NCBI GenBank assembly: GCA_002498375.1
Contig: DAHC01000003.1
Span: forward strand, 150,080 to 214,079
Reading direction: 5' to 3'
From: Methanocorpusculum sp. UBA424
GTDB lineage: Archaea; Halobacteriota; Methanomicrobia; Methanomicrobiales; Methanocorpusculaceae
DNA: 64,000 nucleotides
Below are positions 8,142-17,092 of the stretch, one piece after another. How positions within the stretch are numbered: position 1 is the stretch's first letter; the number at the start of each line of letters is the position of its first letter. The notes beneath the pieces are model-generated. The model saw only the letters and a program-made list of their open reading frames with translations. It was not told the origin of the DNA and did no database searches. The translations under genes and the position numbers were made by a program.

Positions 8142-9265
8142 GTGAACTAATAATGTCCACCGGCAACAAAGCCGTCGCTGCAGCCGTAAAAATGGCGAAA
8201 CCGCTCGTCGTTGCCGCATACCCCATCACCCCCCAGACCGAGATCATCGAGAGCATCGCCGACTACGTCGAAGCAGGCGACCTCAAAGCACGCTACATCC
8301 CGGTCGAATCCGAACACTCCGCGATGACCGCCTGTATCGGCGCATCCATCACCGGAGTTCGTGTGTTCACCGCGACAAGCTCGCATGGTCTTCTCTATAT
8401 GCACGAGATGCTCCACTGGGCAGCAGGCGCACGCCTCCCGATCGTGATGGGCCAGGTCAACAGAACACTCGCTCCCGGCTGGAACATCTGGGCGGAGCAC
8501 ACCGATGCTCTCTCGCAGAGAGACACCGGCTGGCTTCAGGTCTACGTCTCGACCGTGCAGGAAGCGTACGACGCCACCTTGATGGCATTCCGGATCGCAG
8601 AAGACAACCGCGTTCTTCTGCCGGTCATGATCAACATGGACGGATTCCTGCTCTCCCACATCATGCAGCCGTTCGAGATGACCGAGCCGGGAGACTTCAT
8701 CCCGCCGCTCGATCTCCCGCATAAGATCGACGTCAACGATCCGAAAGGCTACGGTGCAATGAGCCCGGCAAACGTCCACTACCAGTTCAGATTCGACATG
8801 GAAAAATCCATGCGGGCATCACGCACGGTCATCAACGAAACCGAAGCCGAGTTTGCAAAACGCTTCGGCAGAAGCTATGCGCCGGTCGAGGAATACTTCT
8901 GCGATGATGCGGACGTTATCATTGTTGCAATGGGAACGCTCGGCAAAGAGGCCGAGGTCGCCGCCGATCTCCTGAGAAAAGAGGGAATCAAAGCCGGCGT
9001 CATGCGGATCCGCTGGTTGAGACCCTTCCCGCTCGATATGAACATCAAAGGAAAAGACCTCGTCGTGATCGACAGGGACTGCTCGTTTGGCTTCGGCGGC
9101 GTTGTTGCCGGAGAGATCCAGGCACGATACCCGGACGCAAAGATCGCGAGCGTCATCGCCGGTCTTGGCGGCCAGGAGGTCACCTATGAGGATATGGCAG
9201 AGTTCGTCCGCAGCCGCAAGATGGGGACGGAATTCTGGTTCGGCATCCCGCAGGAGGAGCAGTAA
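8138..9265 (+). CDS. porA: Pyruvate:ferredoxin oxidoreductase, alpha subunit
   Basis: A 375-residue subunit. AYPITPQTEIIESIADYV is the pyrimidine-binding start typical of the 2-oxoacid oxidoreductase alpha chain; VESEHSAMTACIGAS and TATSSHGLLYMHEMLHWAAGARLP are conserved PorA segments, and the C-terminal half carries the transketolase C-like domain (DVIIVAMGTLGKEAEVAADLL, VVIDRDCSFGFGG). It forms the catalytic core with PorB at the TPP site. Overlaps with porB (four bases) and direct abutment with porG indicate tight co-translation. Confidence 0.94.
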   Translation: MSELIMSTGNKAVAAAVKMAKPLVVAAYPITPQTEIIESIADYVEAGDLKARYIPVESEHSAMTACIGASITGVRVFTATSSHGLLYMHEMLHWAAGARLPIVMGQVNRTLAPGWNIWAEHTDALSQRDTGWLQVYVSTVQEAYDATLMAFRIAEDNRVLLPVMINMDGFLLSHIMQPFEMTEPGDFIPPLDLPHKIDVNDPKGYGAMSPANVHYQFRFDMEKSMRASRTVINETEAEFAKRFGRSYAPVEEYFCDDADVIIVAMGTLGKEAEVAADLLRKEGIKAGVMRIRWLRPFPLDMNIKGKDLVVIDRDCSFGFGGVVAGEIQARYPDAKIASVIAGLGGQEVTYEDMAEFVRSRKMGTEFWFGIPQEEQ

Positions 9266-9796
9266 ATGTACGAGATCCGTATCCACTCAAGAGGCGGACA
9301 GGGCGGCGTGACGGCGGCCAGAATGATGGCCTCCGCCGCCGTAAAAGACGGGAAATTCGCGACCGCCTGTCCGTTCTACGGTGCAGAACGCCGCGGTGCT
9401 CCGATCGTTTCATTCGTCAGGATCGACGATGCGCCGGTGAGAATTTACTCCCAGATCAACAAACCCGAAATGATCGTCATCCTCGATCCGACCGTGATGG
9501 ACACCGTAAATGTCCTGGACGGCCTGAAAGAAGGAGGGTCGATTTTTATCAACACGCACGACGATGTTGACTTCCCGGCAGGCTTCAAGGTCTACAAAGC
9601 GGATCTTACCGGGATAGCACTTCGCGAAAAACTCGTGGTCGCCGGAAGTCCGATCGTGAACACGCCGGTGATCGGAGCTCTCGCAAAACTCGGCCTCTTC
9701 ACCCGGGAGTCGGGAGTGAAGGCTATCACCGAAACATTTGCCGATCCACGAAACACTGCGGCTGCAAAAGCCGCTTTTGAGGAGGTCATCGTATGA
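9266..9796 (+). CDS. porG: Pyruvate:ferredoxin oxidoreductase, gamma subunit
   Basis: A 176-residue subunit beginning MYEIRIHSRGGQGGVTAARMM, the glycine-rich signature of the gamma domain of 2-oxoacid:ferredoxin oxidoreductases, followed by PFYGAERRGAPIVSFVRI. This domain packs against alpha and is involved in coenzyme A binding and electron transfer. Length is normal. It begins one base after the porA stop and overlaps porD by four bases. Confidence 0.93.
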   Translation: MYEIRIHSRGGQGGVTAARMMASAAVKDGKFATACPFYGAERRGAPIVSFVRIDDAPVRIYSQINKPEMIVILDPTVMDTVNVLDGLKEGGSIFINTHDDVDFPAGFKVYKADLTGIALREKLVVAGSPIVNTPVIGALAKLGLFTRESGVKAITETFADPRNTAAAKAAFEEVIV

Positions 9797-10047
9797 GCAG
9801 AATGCCGAAAATGACGATCAGCGTTCCCCATGAGGGGGGAGCCGGTCTTACCGGGTCGTGGAGAACGTTCCGTCCGGTCGTGGACCGGGAAACCTGCAAC
9901 CACTGTGGGATCTGTGCGATGTTCTGCCCGGACGCGGTCATCGATCCGGACACGCTCGAGATCGATCTCGTTTACTGCAAAGGCTGCGGCATTTGTTCCA
10001 ACGAATGCCCGAAAAAGTGTATAAAAATGGTCAGAGAAGAACACTGA
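9793..10047 (+). CDS. porD: Pyruvate:ferredoxin oxidoreductase, delta subunit (2x[4Fe-4S])
   Basis: An 84-residue ferredoxin-like subunit. CNHCGICAMFCP and CKGCGICSNECP are two canonical CxxCxxCxxxCP cluster motifs. The N-terminal GGAGLTGSWRTFRPVVD matches PorD leaders. It passes electrons between the TPP site and soluble ferredoxin. Last gene of the por operon; a pyrimidine/T run follows the stop. Confidence 0.94.
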   Translation: MSRMPKMTISVPHEGGAGLTGSWRTFRPVVDRETCNHCGICAMFCPDAVIDPDTLEIDLVYCKGCGICSNECPKKCIKMVREEH

Positions 10048-10063
10048 CCTTTTTCTTTTTTTA
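10048..10063 (+). terminator. T-rich termination tract after porD
   Basis: CCTTTTTCTTTTTTTAA directly follows the porD stop, as expected for archaeal oligo-T termination, and meets the end of the convergent ATPase gene. Confidence 0.5.
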
Positions 10064-10789
10064 ATCCTCGAACAGAGCATCGAGCATGAGTTTTGGATCA
10101 TCCAGAAAGCGTTTGGTAATTTGGTATGATTCGGTCTTGTCGTATGTCGTTTTCATAATAGCCTCCGGCGTAATCTCGAAAATATCAGCATCAGGATACG
10201 TTATCAGGATCGGCGAGTGGGTCGCGATCAGAAACTGGGAATGCTCCTCTTCGACAAGCCGTTTGATCTCCAGCATCAGCGTCATCTGCCGCATGGGAGA
10301 AAGGGCAGATTCCGGTTCATCCAGAATATACAGGCCGTTCCCTCGAAACCGGTTTTGGACAAGTGCCAGCAGACTTTCGCCATGCGACTGATCGTGCAGG
10401 GACTTCCCGCCGTACCCGTCGAGATTGAGCTGCAGATCCGTCACCTTTGAAGCAACATTGTAAAAACTCTCAGCCCGATAAAAAAATCCGTCCTTCTCCC
10501 GGTCGCGGCGCGATAATGTCAGATATGAATGCAGATTCGACTCGGTAGATTTCGTGGCAAACGAAAAGTTCCGGGAGCCGCCCTCCGCATTGAATCCTGC
10601 TGAAATGGCGATGGCCTCAAGCAGCGTTGATTTGCCCGATCCGTTTTCTCCGACAAAAAACGTCACCGGAGACGCAAACGACAGCTCGCCCATATGCTCA
10701 AGATTCCGCACGACCGGCAGATCCGCAAGATACGAGGTGTCGTCACAATGTTTCAGCATGACCTTATGCAGATAGACAGTCCCGGACAT
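10061..10789 (-). CDS. AAA/SMC-type predicted ATPase
   Basis: From ATG at 10789 the protein has 242 residues; 16 extra codons upstream are possible but poorly supported. GENGSGKST (about 47-55) is Walker A, SHGESLLALV is signature-like, YILDEPESAL is Walker B and IATHSP is the switch histidine region, the pattern of the ABC/SMC-related ATPases found in OLD-like and RloC-like families. There is no visible fused nuclease or coiled-coil insertion, so it is a compact stand-alone ATPase; many relatives are cytoplasmic and of unknown role. It is convergent with porD and co-oriented with the importer genes, with no obvious functional tie to either. Confidence 0.75.
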   Translation of the reverse strand: MSGTVYLHKVMLKHCDDTSYLADLPVVRNLEHMGELSFASPVTFFVGENGSGKSTLLEAIAISAGFNAEGGSRNFSFATKSTESNLHSYLTLSRRDREKDGFFYRAESFYNVASKVTDLQLNLDGYGGKSLHDQSHGESLLALVQNRFRGNGLYILDEPESALSPMRQMTLMLEIKRLVEEEHSQFLIATHSPILITYPDADIFEITPEAIMKTTYDKTESYQITKRFLDDPKLMLDALFED

Positions 10790-10855
10790 GGTAGTATTAA
10801 TAGGATCGGCAGTACGAAATATCAATCTGCCCATCAAAACCTGGCTAAAATATCA

Positions 10856-11488
10856 TCACAGGCTGATCACCCGATCCGCCATGAACTCGACGACGGACGG
10901 ATCGTGCGAGATGAACACGTAGGACATACCGTTTTCCTTCTGGATATCCTTGAGCAGATGAAGGATCTGGGCCTGGACCGAGACATCCAGCGCCGAGGTC
11001 GGCTCGTCCAGGATCATCACCTTCGGGTGAACGAGCATGCCCCGGACGATCGCGACCCTCTGGGCCTGCCCGCCGGAGATCTGGTCGGGATAGCGGGATA
11101 AGATCTCGGTCTGCAGACCGGCATTCTGGAAATGCTCCGACAGAAGATCGCGGCGCTGTGATTTTGGCACACCCTGCAGATGCAGCACGGCAGATAACGA
11201 CTGATAGATCGTTCGAACCGGGTTGAAGGACCCGGCCGGATCCTGAAAGATCATCTGGATCGCTGGATTAGCACCGGTCAGTTCTTTACCGGCATAGCGG
11301 ACGATGCCGGTATTTGGACGTTCAAGGCCTGCAAGGATCCGGGCACAGGTACTTTTTCCGGATCCCGACAGACCGGTAAGCCCTACGGTCTCGCCTGCAG
11401 AGATCTCTAACGAGAAATCGGTGAGTGCCGCAACCTTCCCGTATGATTTTGAAATACGGTCGGCTTCTAAAATCAGCATCGGCGGCAC
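10856..11488 (-). CDS. Nickel/peptide-type ABC importer, second ATPase (NikE/OppF-like)
   Basis: A 210-residue ATPase with GLSGSGKST (Walker A), SGGQAQRVAIVRGML (signature), VMILDEPTSALD (Walker B) and an SHDPSVVEF H-loop. It is shorter than peptide OppF (about 320) because the C-terminal oligopeptide/nickel domain is absent, closer to NikE-like proteins. Last gene of a five-gene cluster (binding protein, two permeases, two ATPases), overlapping the preceding ATPase gene by 16 bases. The substrate is set by the binding protein; nickel is plausible in a hydrogenase-rich methanogen but unproven. Confidence 0.85.
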   Translation of the reverse strand: MPPMLILEADRISKSYGKVAALTDFSLEISAGETVGLTGLSGSGKSTCARILAGLERPNTGIVRYAGKELTGANPAIQMIFQDPAGSFNPVRTIYQSLSAVLHLQGVPKSQRRDLLSEHFQNAGLQTEILSRYPDQISGGQAQRVAIVRGMLVHPKVMILDEPTSALDVSVQAQILHLLKDIQKENGMSYVFISHDPSVVEFMADRVISL

Positions 11489-12396
11489 CTCACTCCGTCT
11501 TTCAGATCAGGGATATCCGTTCTGCACGTTTCCTCAGCGAACGCACAACGCGGATGGAAGACGCAGCCATTCGGCAGATCGCTGAGCGCAGGAGAGATGC
11601 CCGGGATCGGCACGAACCCGTTCTTTGGAAGACTACCGAGAAGACCGCGGGTATACGGATGCTTCGGTGATGATAAAACGGACCGAGTCTCCCCCTCTTC
11701 GACGATCATGCCGCAGTACATGACGGCAATACGATTCGAAAGGCGGGAAGCCACATCCATATCATGCGTGATCAAAAGCAGACCGGTGCTTTTACCGGCA
11801 GTGACCGTGGAAAGCATCGCTTCAAGATCCGTGACATTGGCGGCGTCAAGTCCTTTGGTCGGCTCATCGGCGATCACCAGATTCGGATGAAGAAGAGAGA
11901 CGGCGGCAAACACGATCCGCTGACACATTCCTCCCGAACACATCCAGGGATAGGAGGACATGATCCGGTCGGCGTCCAGGCCGAGACTCCGCAGGACCCC
12001 CTTCGCCCGAAGCTCCGCATCCTTTTCCGAACAGAGCCCATGCATCACCTGCGGTGAGATCAGCTGTTTTCCAATCTTCATCACCGGATTGAGAGCTCTC
12101 TCCGGGCTCTGAAACACCATTCCGATCTCCTGACCTCTGATCTGATCCATCTCACTTTCGGAGAGATGCAGAAGATCCTGTCCCTGATAGGAGACCCGGC
12201 CGAGAACCTCGGTCCCGGGCGGGAGCAGACGTAAAACCGCATGGGCAACCACGGACTTCCCGCATCCGGACTCGCCGACGATCGCAAGACACTCGCCAGG
12301 CCCAAGCGAGAGGGAGAGGTTTCGGACTGCGGGGATTTTTCCGTTCGGTCCCGGAAACGAGACCGACAGGTCACTGATCTCGAGAATATTTTTCAT
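11473..12396 (-). CDS. Nickel/peptide-type ABC importer, first ATPase (NikD/OppD-like)
   Basis: A 307-residue ATPase with GESGCGKSV (Walker A), CSGGMCQRIVFAAVSLL (signature), LVIADEPTKGLD (Walker B) and LLITHDMDVA. The C-terminal oligopeptide-transporter domain contains HPYTRGLLGSLP and a cysteine-rich tail (CVFHPRCAFAEETC...CRRC), which in related importers can carry an Fe-S cluster. It overlaps the permease gene by four bases. The unusual SGGMCQR instead of SGGQ(M/R)QR is worth noting but keeps the key SGG. Confidence 0.88.
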   Translation of the reverse strand: MKNILEISDLSVSFPGPNGKIPAVRNLSLSLGPGECLAIVGESGCGKSVVAHAVLRLLPPGTEVLGRVSYQGQDLLHLSESEMDQIRGQEIGMVFQSPERALNPVMKIGKQLISPQVMHGLCSEKDAELRAKGVLRSLGLDADRIMSSYPWMCSGGMCQRIVFAAVSLLHPNLVIADEPTKGLDAANVTDLEAMLSTVTAGKSTGLLLITHDMDVASRLSNRIAVMYCGMIVEEGETRSVLSSPKHPYTRGLLGSLPKNGFVPIPGISPALSDLPNGCVFHPRCAFAEETCRTDIPDLKDGVRCRRC

Positions 12397-13202
12397 AACT
12401 GCATCACCTCGCGAACACCGCGTTCATGGATGAAGGCAAGACTCGTGATCGCCAGAACCCCGAGAATAATGCAGAGTGCCGGAGGGAGCCACCAGTACCA
12501 CATGCCGCGAAGGAACCCGCTGTAGGTAAAGGCGTCCGAGATCATGCCCCCCCACGAAACCGTCTGGGGATCGGAAAGCCCAAGAAACGCGAGAGATGCC
12601 TCCGAGATCATGGCGGCGGCCGTGACCAGAACGAACTTCGGCACGATCACCGGAAAAACCACGGGTAAGATCTCTTTGAACATGATCCGGCAATCCGAAA
12701 ATCCCAGACAGCGGGCGGCGAGAATATACTCGGACGACCGGATCTGGATGACCTTCGAACGCACAACGCGGGCGATCGACTCCCAGGACAAAAGCCCGAG
12801 AACGAAGATCAGAACCCATGGACTCGGGCCCAGATATGCAGCGAGAATAATGACCAGAGGAATCTTTGGAAGGATCAGAACGATATCCGTCGTTCCCATC
12901 AGAAACTCATCGAGAGCCCCTCTTCTCCAGCCGGCCAAAAGCCCGACCGCAGTTCCCACGAACACGGCAAGAAGACCGGAGGCGAACCCGATCATCAGCG
13001 TCCATCTGGCTGCATAGATCAGCAGTGAGAAGATGTCCTTTCCCATATTGTCGGTCCCGAGAAGATGGTCGGCGCCCGGTGCCTGATAGGTCGCAGTTCG
13101 GTCGCTGATCGAGTACGGGGCGAACATGCCCGGGAAGATCGCAACAATCAGAAATAGCAGGATCAGAAGACCCGGAAGGATATACCGCCGGTCGAACTTC
13201 AC
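12393..13202 (-). CDS. Nickel/peptide-type ABC importer permease (NikC/OppC-like)
   Basis: A 269-residue permease with an N-terminal membrane anchor (residues about 8-28), the DxLGTDNMGKDIFS motif of DppC/OppC/NikC proteins (HLLGTDNMGKDIFSLLIY), five further hydrophobic segments and the EAA coupling loop AARCLGFSDCRIMFKEILP. It forms the channel with the following NikB-like protein. Overlaps by four bases on both sides show one operon. Confidence 0.9.
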   Translation of the reverse strand: MKFDRRYILPGLLILLFLIVAIFPGMFAPYSISDRTATYQAPGADHLLGTDNMGKDIFSLLIYAARWTLMIGFASGLLAVFVGTAVGLLAGWRRGALDEFLMGTTDIVLILPKIPLVIILAAYLGPSPWVLIFVLGLLSWESIARVVRSKVIQIRSSEYILAARCLGFSDCRIMFKEILPVVFPVIVPKFVLVTAAAMISEASLAFLGLSDPQTVSWGGMISDAFTYSGFLRGMWYWWLPPALCIILGVLAITSLAFIHERGVREVMQL

Positions 13203-14155
13203 TGATCATCACCCCGTTTCACCCGCGGATCGATGATCCCGTAAAGAATGTCGGCGATCAGATTCGCACAGATCGCCATGAGAGCGATCACCAGAAACAG
13301 TCCGGAAAGCACCGGATAATCCAGATTCAGGACCGCCGTGTACATGACTCTTCCAAGACCGTTGAGGGAGAAGATGATCTCGATAAAAAGCGCCCCGGAA
13401 AGGATAAAGCCGAAGTCGATCGCGAAATGGGTAAGGATCGGCAGGATCGCATTCTTCATCACATGACCGTAGATGATCTTTCTTCGGGGAATACCGAGAC
13501 TTTTTGCAAACTGCGGATACAGCTGGTTCTTTTCCGTCAGAACGGACCCCCGCATGATGATCATGTTTCTCGCAAATACGAACAAGGCGAGAGTCAGAAC
13601 GGGAAGCGCCATATGATAGACTACGCTGAAAAAATCGGGGGTCTCATAGAATCCCTTGTACGGGAACCAGCCGAGCTGGTACACGAAAACTGAGAAAAAG
13701 ATCAGCCCGAGTAAATACGGCGGAATGCAGGACACGAATACCCCAAATCCGGTCATGATTTTTGCACGTTTTTTCTCGGTCATCCACCCAGACCAGGTAC
13801 CGGCAATGATCCCAAACGCATAGCCGATCAGCATAGACATGCCGGTGAGAAGAAGCGTCCAGGGAAGACGGTCCCAGATCAGATCCGCCACATTCTGGTG
13901 ACGCGTGTAGGAATATCCGAGATCCCCCGTGAAAAGGTCCCCGATATAAATCTGGAACTGCTCGAAAAGCGGGCGGTCAAGACCAAGTTTCGCCGTGACC
14001 GAATCAAGGATCTCCTGGGTCAGATACACGTCCTCTCCCACAAGACACTGGACCGGATCGCCGGGCATGCAGCGGGGAAGAAGAAACACGAGCAGGACAA
14101 CTATCAGCAGGCATACGGCATAGCGGACGAGTTTTCTTGCCAGGACTTTATTCAT
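13199..14155 (-). CDS. Nickel/peptide-type ABC importer permease (NikB/OppB-like)
   Basis: A 318-residue permease with six membrane segments. The N-terminal FLLPRCMPGDPVQCLVGED is the typical OppB/NikB start of the periplasm-equivalent loop, followed by LGLDRPLFEQFQIYIGDLFTGDLGYSY and an EAA-like loop (FAKSLGIPRRKIIYGHVMKNAILP). It pairs with the OppC-like permease. The gene lies 51 bases after the binding-protein gene, a gap that could hold a processing site favouring higher expression of the binding protein. Confidence 0.9.
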   Translation of the reverse strand: MNKVLARKLVRYAVCLLIVVLLVFLLPRCMPGDPVQCLVGEDVYLTQEILDSVTAKLGLDRPLFEQFQIYIGDLFTGDLGYSYTRHQNVADLIWDRLPWTLLLTGMSMLIGYAFGIIAGTWSGWMTEKKRAKIMTGFGVFVSCIPPYLLGLIFFSVFVYQLGWFPYKGFYETPDFFSVVYHMALPVLTLALFVFARNMIIMRGSVLTEKNQLYPQFAKSLGIPRRKIIYGHVMKNAILPILTHFAIDFGFILSGALFIEIIFSLNGLGRVMYTAVLNLDYPVLSGLFLVIALMAICANLIADILYGIIDPRVKRGDDQ

Positions 14156-14206
14156 ACGTATTTTGAAGTATGTATACTATTTGTCATAAAAGTAAAAAAA
14201 GGGAGA

Positions 14207-15796
14207 TTAATTGGCCGGATGCATCGAGAGGAGATTGATCTCGTTCAGGATTCCCGTTGCCTTGGAGATGTACCAGCCGTCGATCTCCGTGTTGATCGGC
14301 GTCACATCCGTACTCCAGTAAAGAGCGATACCCGGCATGTTGTCTGAATAATAATCCTGAAGATCGGAGATCAGAGCTTTGAGTTCATCTCCGTCAGGAG
14401 TTGTCGCGATCTTCGCGCAGAGTTCAAGGAATACCGGGTCGTCCACGTTCTGGAGTTTGCCGGCACCTAAGGTATTCGAGGCAAAGTATCCGGTCGCCCA
14501 GCCGGAATCCATCATCATGCCTTTGGCGGTGATCCCGTTGTAGGCGATGTCGTATGCATGGGCATCCTTTAATTCGACCCAGGCGTTCAGATCGGAGGCG
14601 AATTTATACTCAACTTTCAGCCCTGCCTTTTGGAGGTACTCTTTGATGAGTTCGCCGGCGACTTTGTCACGGGTCAGAAGGGTGACCGTAAGCGCGCTGC
14701 CGTTTGTGTCCTCACGGATCCCGTCGCCGTTCACATCTTTGTAACCTGCCGCATCGAGCATCAATTTGGCGGTTGCGAGATTGTAGATGTTGGCCGGGGT
14801 ATTCTTATAATACGGAACCCCGTTTGGAATGAAGCCCGAGTTTGCGGAGAGAGCATATCCCGAAGCACCGATCTCGACGAGTTCATCATAATTCAGTGCG
14901 TAGGCGATCGCTTTGCGGAATGCAAGATCGCTTCCGGCATCGGAAGAGATCGTGTTGAATCCCACATACGACATCTTCAGGGACGGAGTCTCGACGGTGG
15001 TGAACTTTTCCGAGGAGTCAAGAAGCGCAACCGACGATGTGGGGAACGAAGCGCCGTACTTCCAGTAGGTGTCGCATTCACCGCCAAGCATGGCGAGGAT
15101 CGCAGCATCTTCGGTCGCAAACCAGTGGAGCTCGACGGTTCCATAGTACGGAGCATTGCCTTTCCACGCCGGATTCACCGCAAGGACGAGGGTCGCCGAG
15201 TTGGTATCGACCGACTGTACGTAGTATGCGGCCGATCCGACGTAGGGTCCTGCGCTGATATACTCCTCGGGATCATCGATCGATCCCCAGATGTGCTTTG
15301 GAACGATGTTGATCGCAACAAGATCGCCGAACAGACGATACACCGGATCGGCAAGACTGATGGTAACGACATTTTCACTGGTCGTGATCGCGGCACTCTT
15401 TATCCACGACGGGGCTGTGGTGATCTTTTCAGCGGCGTACTCGAGTGAGAATTTGACATCATCGGCGGTAAGCGATGTCCCATCGCTCCACTGATAATTC
15501 GGATCCAGGGTAAACTCCCAGGTTTTTCCGTCGGAAGAAACGGTCCAGCTCTTTGCCACTGCCCCGACATAGTCCCCGTTTTCATCGACCTGAATCAGAG
15601 GAGGCGTGGCGACACGCGTAATCTGGGCAAAATTGTAGTTCCCGTAGTACGAGGCTTCGGTGATCTCGTTCGGCGTAGCGATCTTCAGCACGGCATTCTG
15701 ATCGGTCGGTGATGAACCGATACATCCGGCAGCAGCAGTAAAAAGGAGGGTTAAGAAAATGATCCCCGCGATGATGAACGTATTTTTTCCAAACAT
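14207..15796 (-). CDS. Nickel/peptide-type ABC importer, lipoprotein binding protein
   Basis: A 529-residue SBP_bac_5 protein. A hydrophobic signal ends in FTAAAGC with Cys25 as the likely lipid-anchored residue. Characteristic features are RVATPPLIQVDENGDYVGAVAKSW, WEFTLDPNYQWSDGTSLTADDVKFSLEYA and FRKAIAYALNYDELVE. The family binds peptides, nickel chelates or sugars outside the membrane and delivers them to the permease. I did not find a clear nickel-ligating motif; candidate histidines are few, so a Ni-chelate or a peptide are both open. It is first gene of the operon and divergent from a methyltransferase. Confidence 0.88.
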   Translation of the reverse strand: MFGKNTFIIAGIIFLTLLFTAAAGCIGSSPTDQNAVLKIATPNEITEASYYGNYNFAQITRVATPPLIQVDENGDYVGAVAKSWTVSSDGKTWEFTLDPNYQWSDGTSLTADDVKFSLEYAAEKITTAPSWIKSAAITTSENVVTISLADPVYRLFGDLVAINIVPKHIWGSIDDPEEYISAGPYVGSAAYYVQSVDTNSATLVLAVNPAWKGNAPYYGTVELHWFATEDAAILAMLGGECDTYWKYGASFPTSSVALLDSSEKFTTVETPSLKMSYVGFNTISSDAGSDLAFRKAIAYALNYDELVEIGASGYALSANSGFIPNGVPYYKNTPANIYNLATAKLMLDAAGYKDVNGDGIREDTNGSALTVTLLTRDKVAGELIKEYLQKAGLKVEYKFASDLNAWVELKDAHAYDIAYNGITAKGMMMDSGWATGYFASNTLGAGKLQNVDDPVFLELCAKIATTPDGDELKALISDLQDYYSDNMPGIALYWSTDVTPINTEIDGWYISKATGILNEINLLSMHPAN

Positions 15797-15949
15797 ACTA
15801 ATAACTCTTCTTTTAGCATTGAATCTATTAATATGTTGGTTTTAAAAAATGATGTGTGATAAATATTAATGTTATAAAATTTCGTGTTACGAATGAGAGA
15901 AGGAAAAAGATATCCGTTCTCAATTCCCAGATACTACCTCAGGATAAAT
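15797..15949. promoter_or_regulatory. Divergent promoter region, importer operon / methyltransferase
   Basis: An AT-rich 153-base gap. TTATAAAA at 15872-15879 is a good TATA box for the methyltransferase; CATATTAATAG near 15826-15836, read on the other strand, is a candidate for the importer. Confidence 0.4.
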
Positions 15950-16774
15950 ATGAATGATGCAGACAGTGAATGGCGGGAAATAACCAAAAAACAGCGGCAG
16001 ATATCAACCTATAAATCAAGTGCGGAGTTTTTTTCGATCCAGCAGTTTGTGGACAAAATGGTGCAGAACCTGAAAAACGGCGCAATGGCCAGAGTAAACG
16101 ACCAGCTTGCGGCTCTCGGAATTCCTCCCGGCTCGTCGGTTCTGGATATCGGAGCGGGACCCGGAACCCTCGCCGTACCTTTGGCCAAAAAAGGATGCCG
16201 GGTGACCGTGGTCGAACCTTCACAGCCGATGAAGCAGGCGATGGACGAATACCGGAGGTATTTACAGGTGGATGCGGAAATCGGCGTGATCCCGGCGGTT
16301 TGGGAAGATGTGGATCCGGAAAATCTCGGCACATATGATTATGTTATCTCCTCGTTTGCGCTGAGCGTGCCGAATCTGAAAGAAGCACTGGCAAAGATGC
16401 ATCAGGCGGCAGGAAAAGAGGTACATATATTCTGGTTCATGAATGACACCTCCTGGGACGTGACCTACACGAGACTCTGGGAAAGTCTGCACGGGGAGAA
16501 GTACTGGGCAAAACCGAAGGCGGACGTGGTCTGGAACTGTCTGTATCAGATGGGGATCTATGCAGATATCGCCGTCTATCCTATGAGAGACGAACGGGGA
16601 TATCCGGATCTGAGAGCCGCGGCCGACGACTACGCGGACCGGATGGATGCGCACGAAGAGTGGCAGAAAGAAATCATCAGCGGATATCTGGATTCAGTGC
16701 TCGTGCGGGGAGAAAACGACAGCCTCGTCTTCCCGGACAAAGGGCTGTATGCACACATCTCATGGAAAACCTGA
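15950..16774 (+). CDS. Class I SAM-dependent methyltransferase
   Basis: ATG at 15950 gives 274 residues and follows a TATA box by about 70 bases; a GTG at 15884 in frame is too close to that box. VLDIGAGPGTLAVPLA is the SAM-binding motif I, VTVVEPSQPMKQAM is motif II and DYVISSFALSVP is the motif IV region, as in Methyltransf_11/25 proteins. The C-terminal half is rich in Trp and acidic residues and is family-specific. The substrate is unknown. The divergent arrangement with a nickel/peptide importer suggests related regulation, perhaps modification of a metallophore-like compound, but this is speculation. Confidence 0.8.
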   Translation: MNDADSEWREITKKQRQISTYKSSAEFFSIQQFVDKMVQNLKNGAMARVNDQLAALGIPPGSSVLDIGAGPGTLAVPLAKKGCRVTVVEPSQPMKQAMDEYRRYLQVDAEIGVIPAVWEDVDPENLGTYDYVISSFALSVPNLKEALAKMHQAAGKEVHIFWFMNDTSWDVTYTRLWESLHGEKYWAKPKADVVWNCLYQMGIYADIAVYPMRDERGYPDLRAAADDYADRMDAHEEWQKEIISGYLDSVLVRGENDSLVFPDKGLYAHISWKT

Positions 16775-17092
16775 AAACCATTTCTTTTTCACAAAAAGAA
16801 GGGTAATGAGTTCCCCGAAAAATTGAGGGGGAATGATGGAGTCGAGCGCGGGAGAATTCAGTAATTCTTTCCTTCACTCTTGATGCATTCTGAATACATT
16901 CTGTATCTCCTCGTTTTCATATAGATACATTATATGTGCAAACTCTCGCTATGCAAAAATAGTCAGATCAAAAATCTGCACTATACTATTATCTGAAAAA
17001 GAAAATCAAAGAATGGCGGATCGGAAGGGATGGTGTAGATCCCTCCCGACTTCTCTGTAAGGTTTTAATCCAAAGTATTGTAGACGGGAAAC
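16775..17092. other. Gene-free stretch between convergent genes, with hairpins
   Basis: No gene seen. It contains a perfect 8-bp hairpin TTCTTTTT/AAAAAGAA (16782-16800) and TTCCCC/GGGGAA (16811-16816, 16828-16833) just after the methyltransferase stop, plus CAGAT/ATCTG (16964-16968, 16974-16978). They probably terminate the two converging transcripts. Confidence 0.45.

Noticed and set aside
16921..16940. TAGATACATTAT shared with the start of the RHH gene at 34431
   Set aside because: One 12-base coincidence in AT-rich DNA without further similarity.
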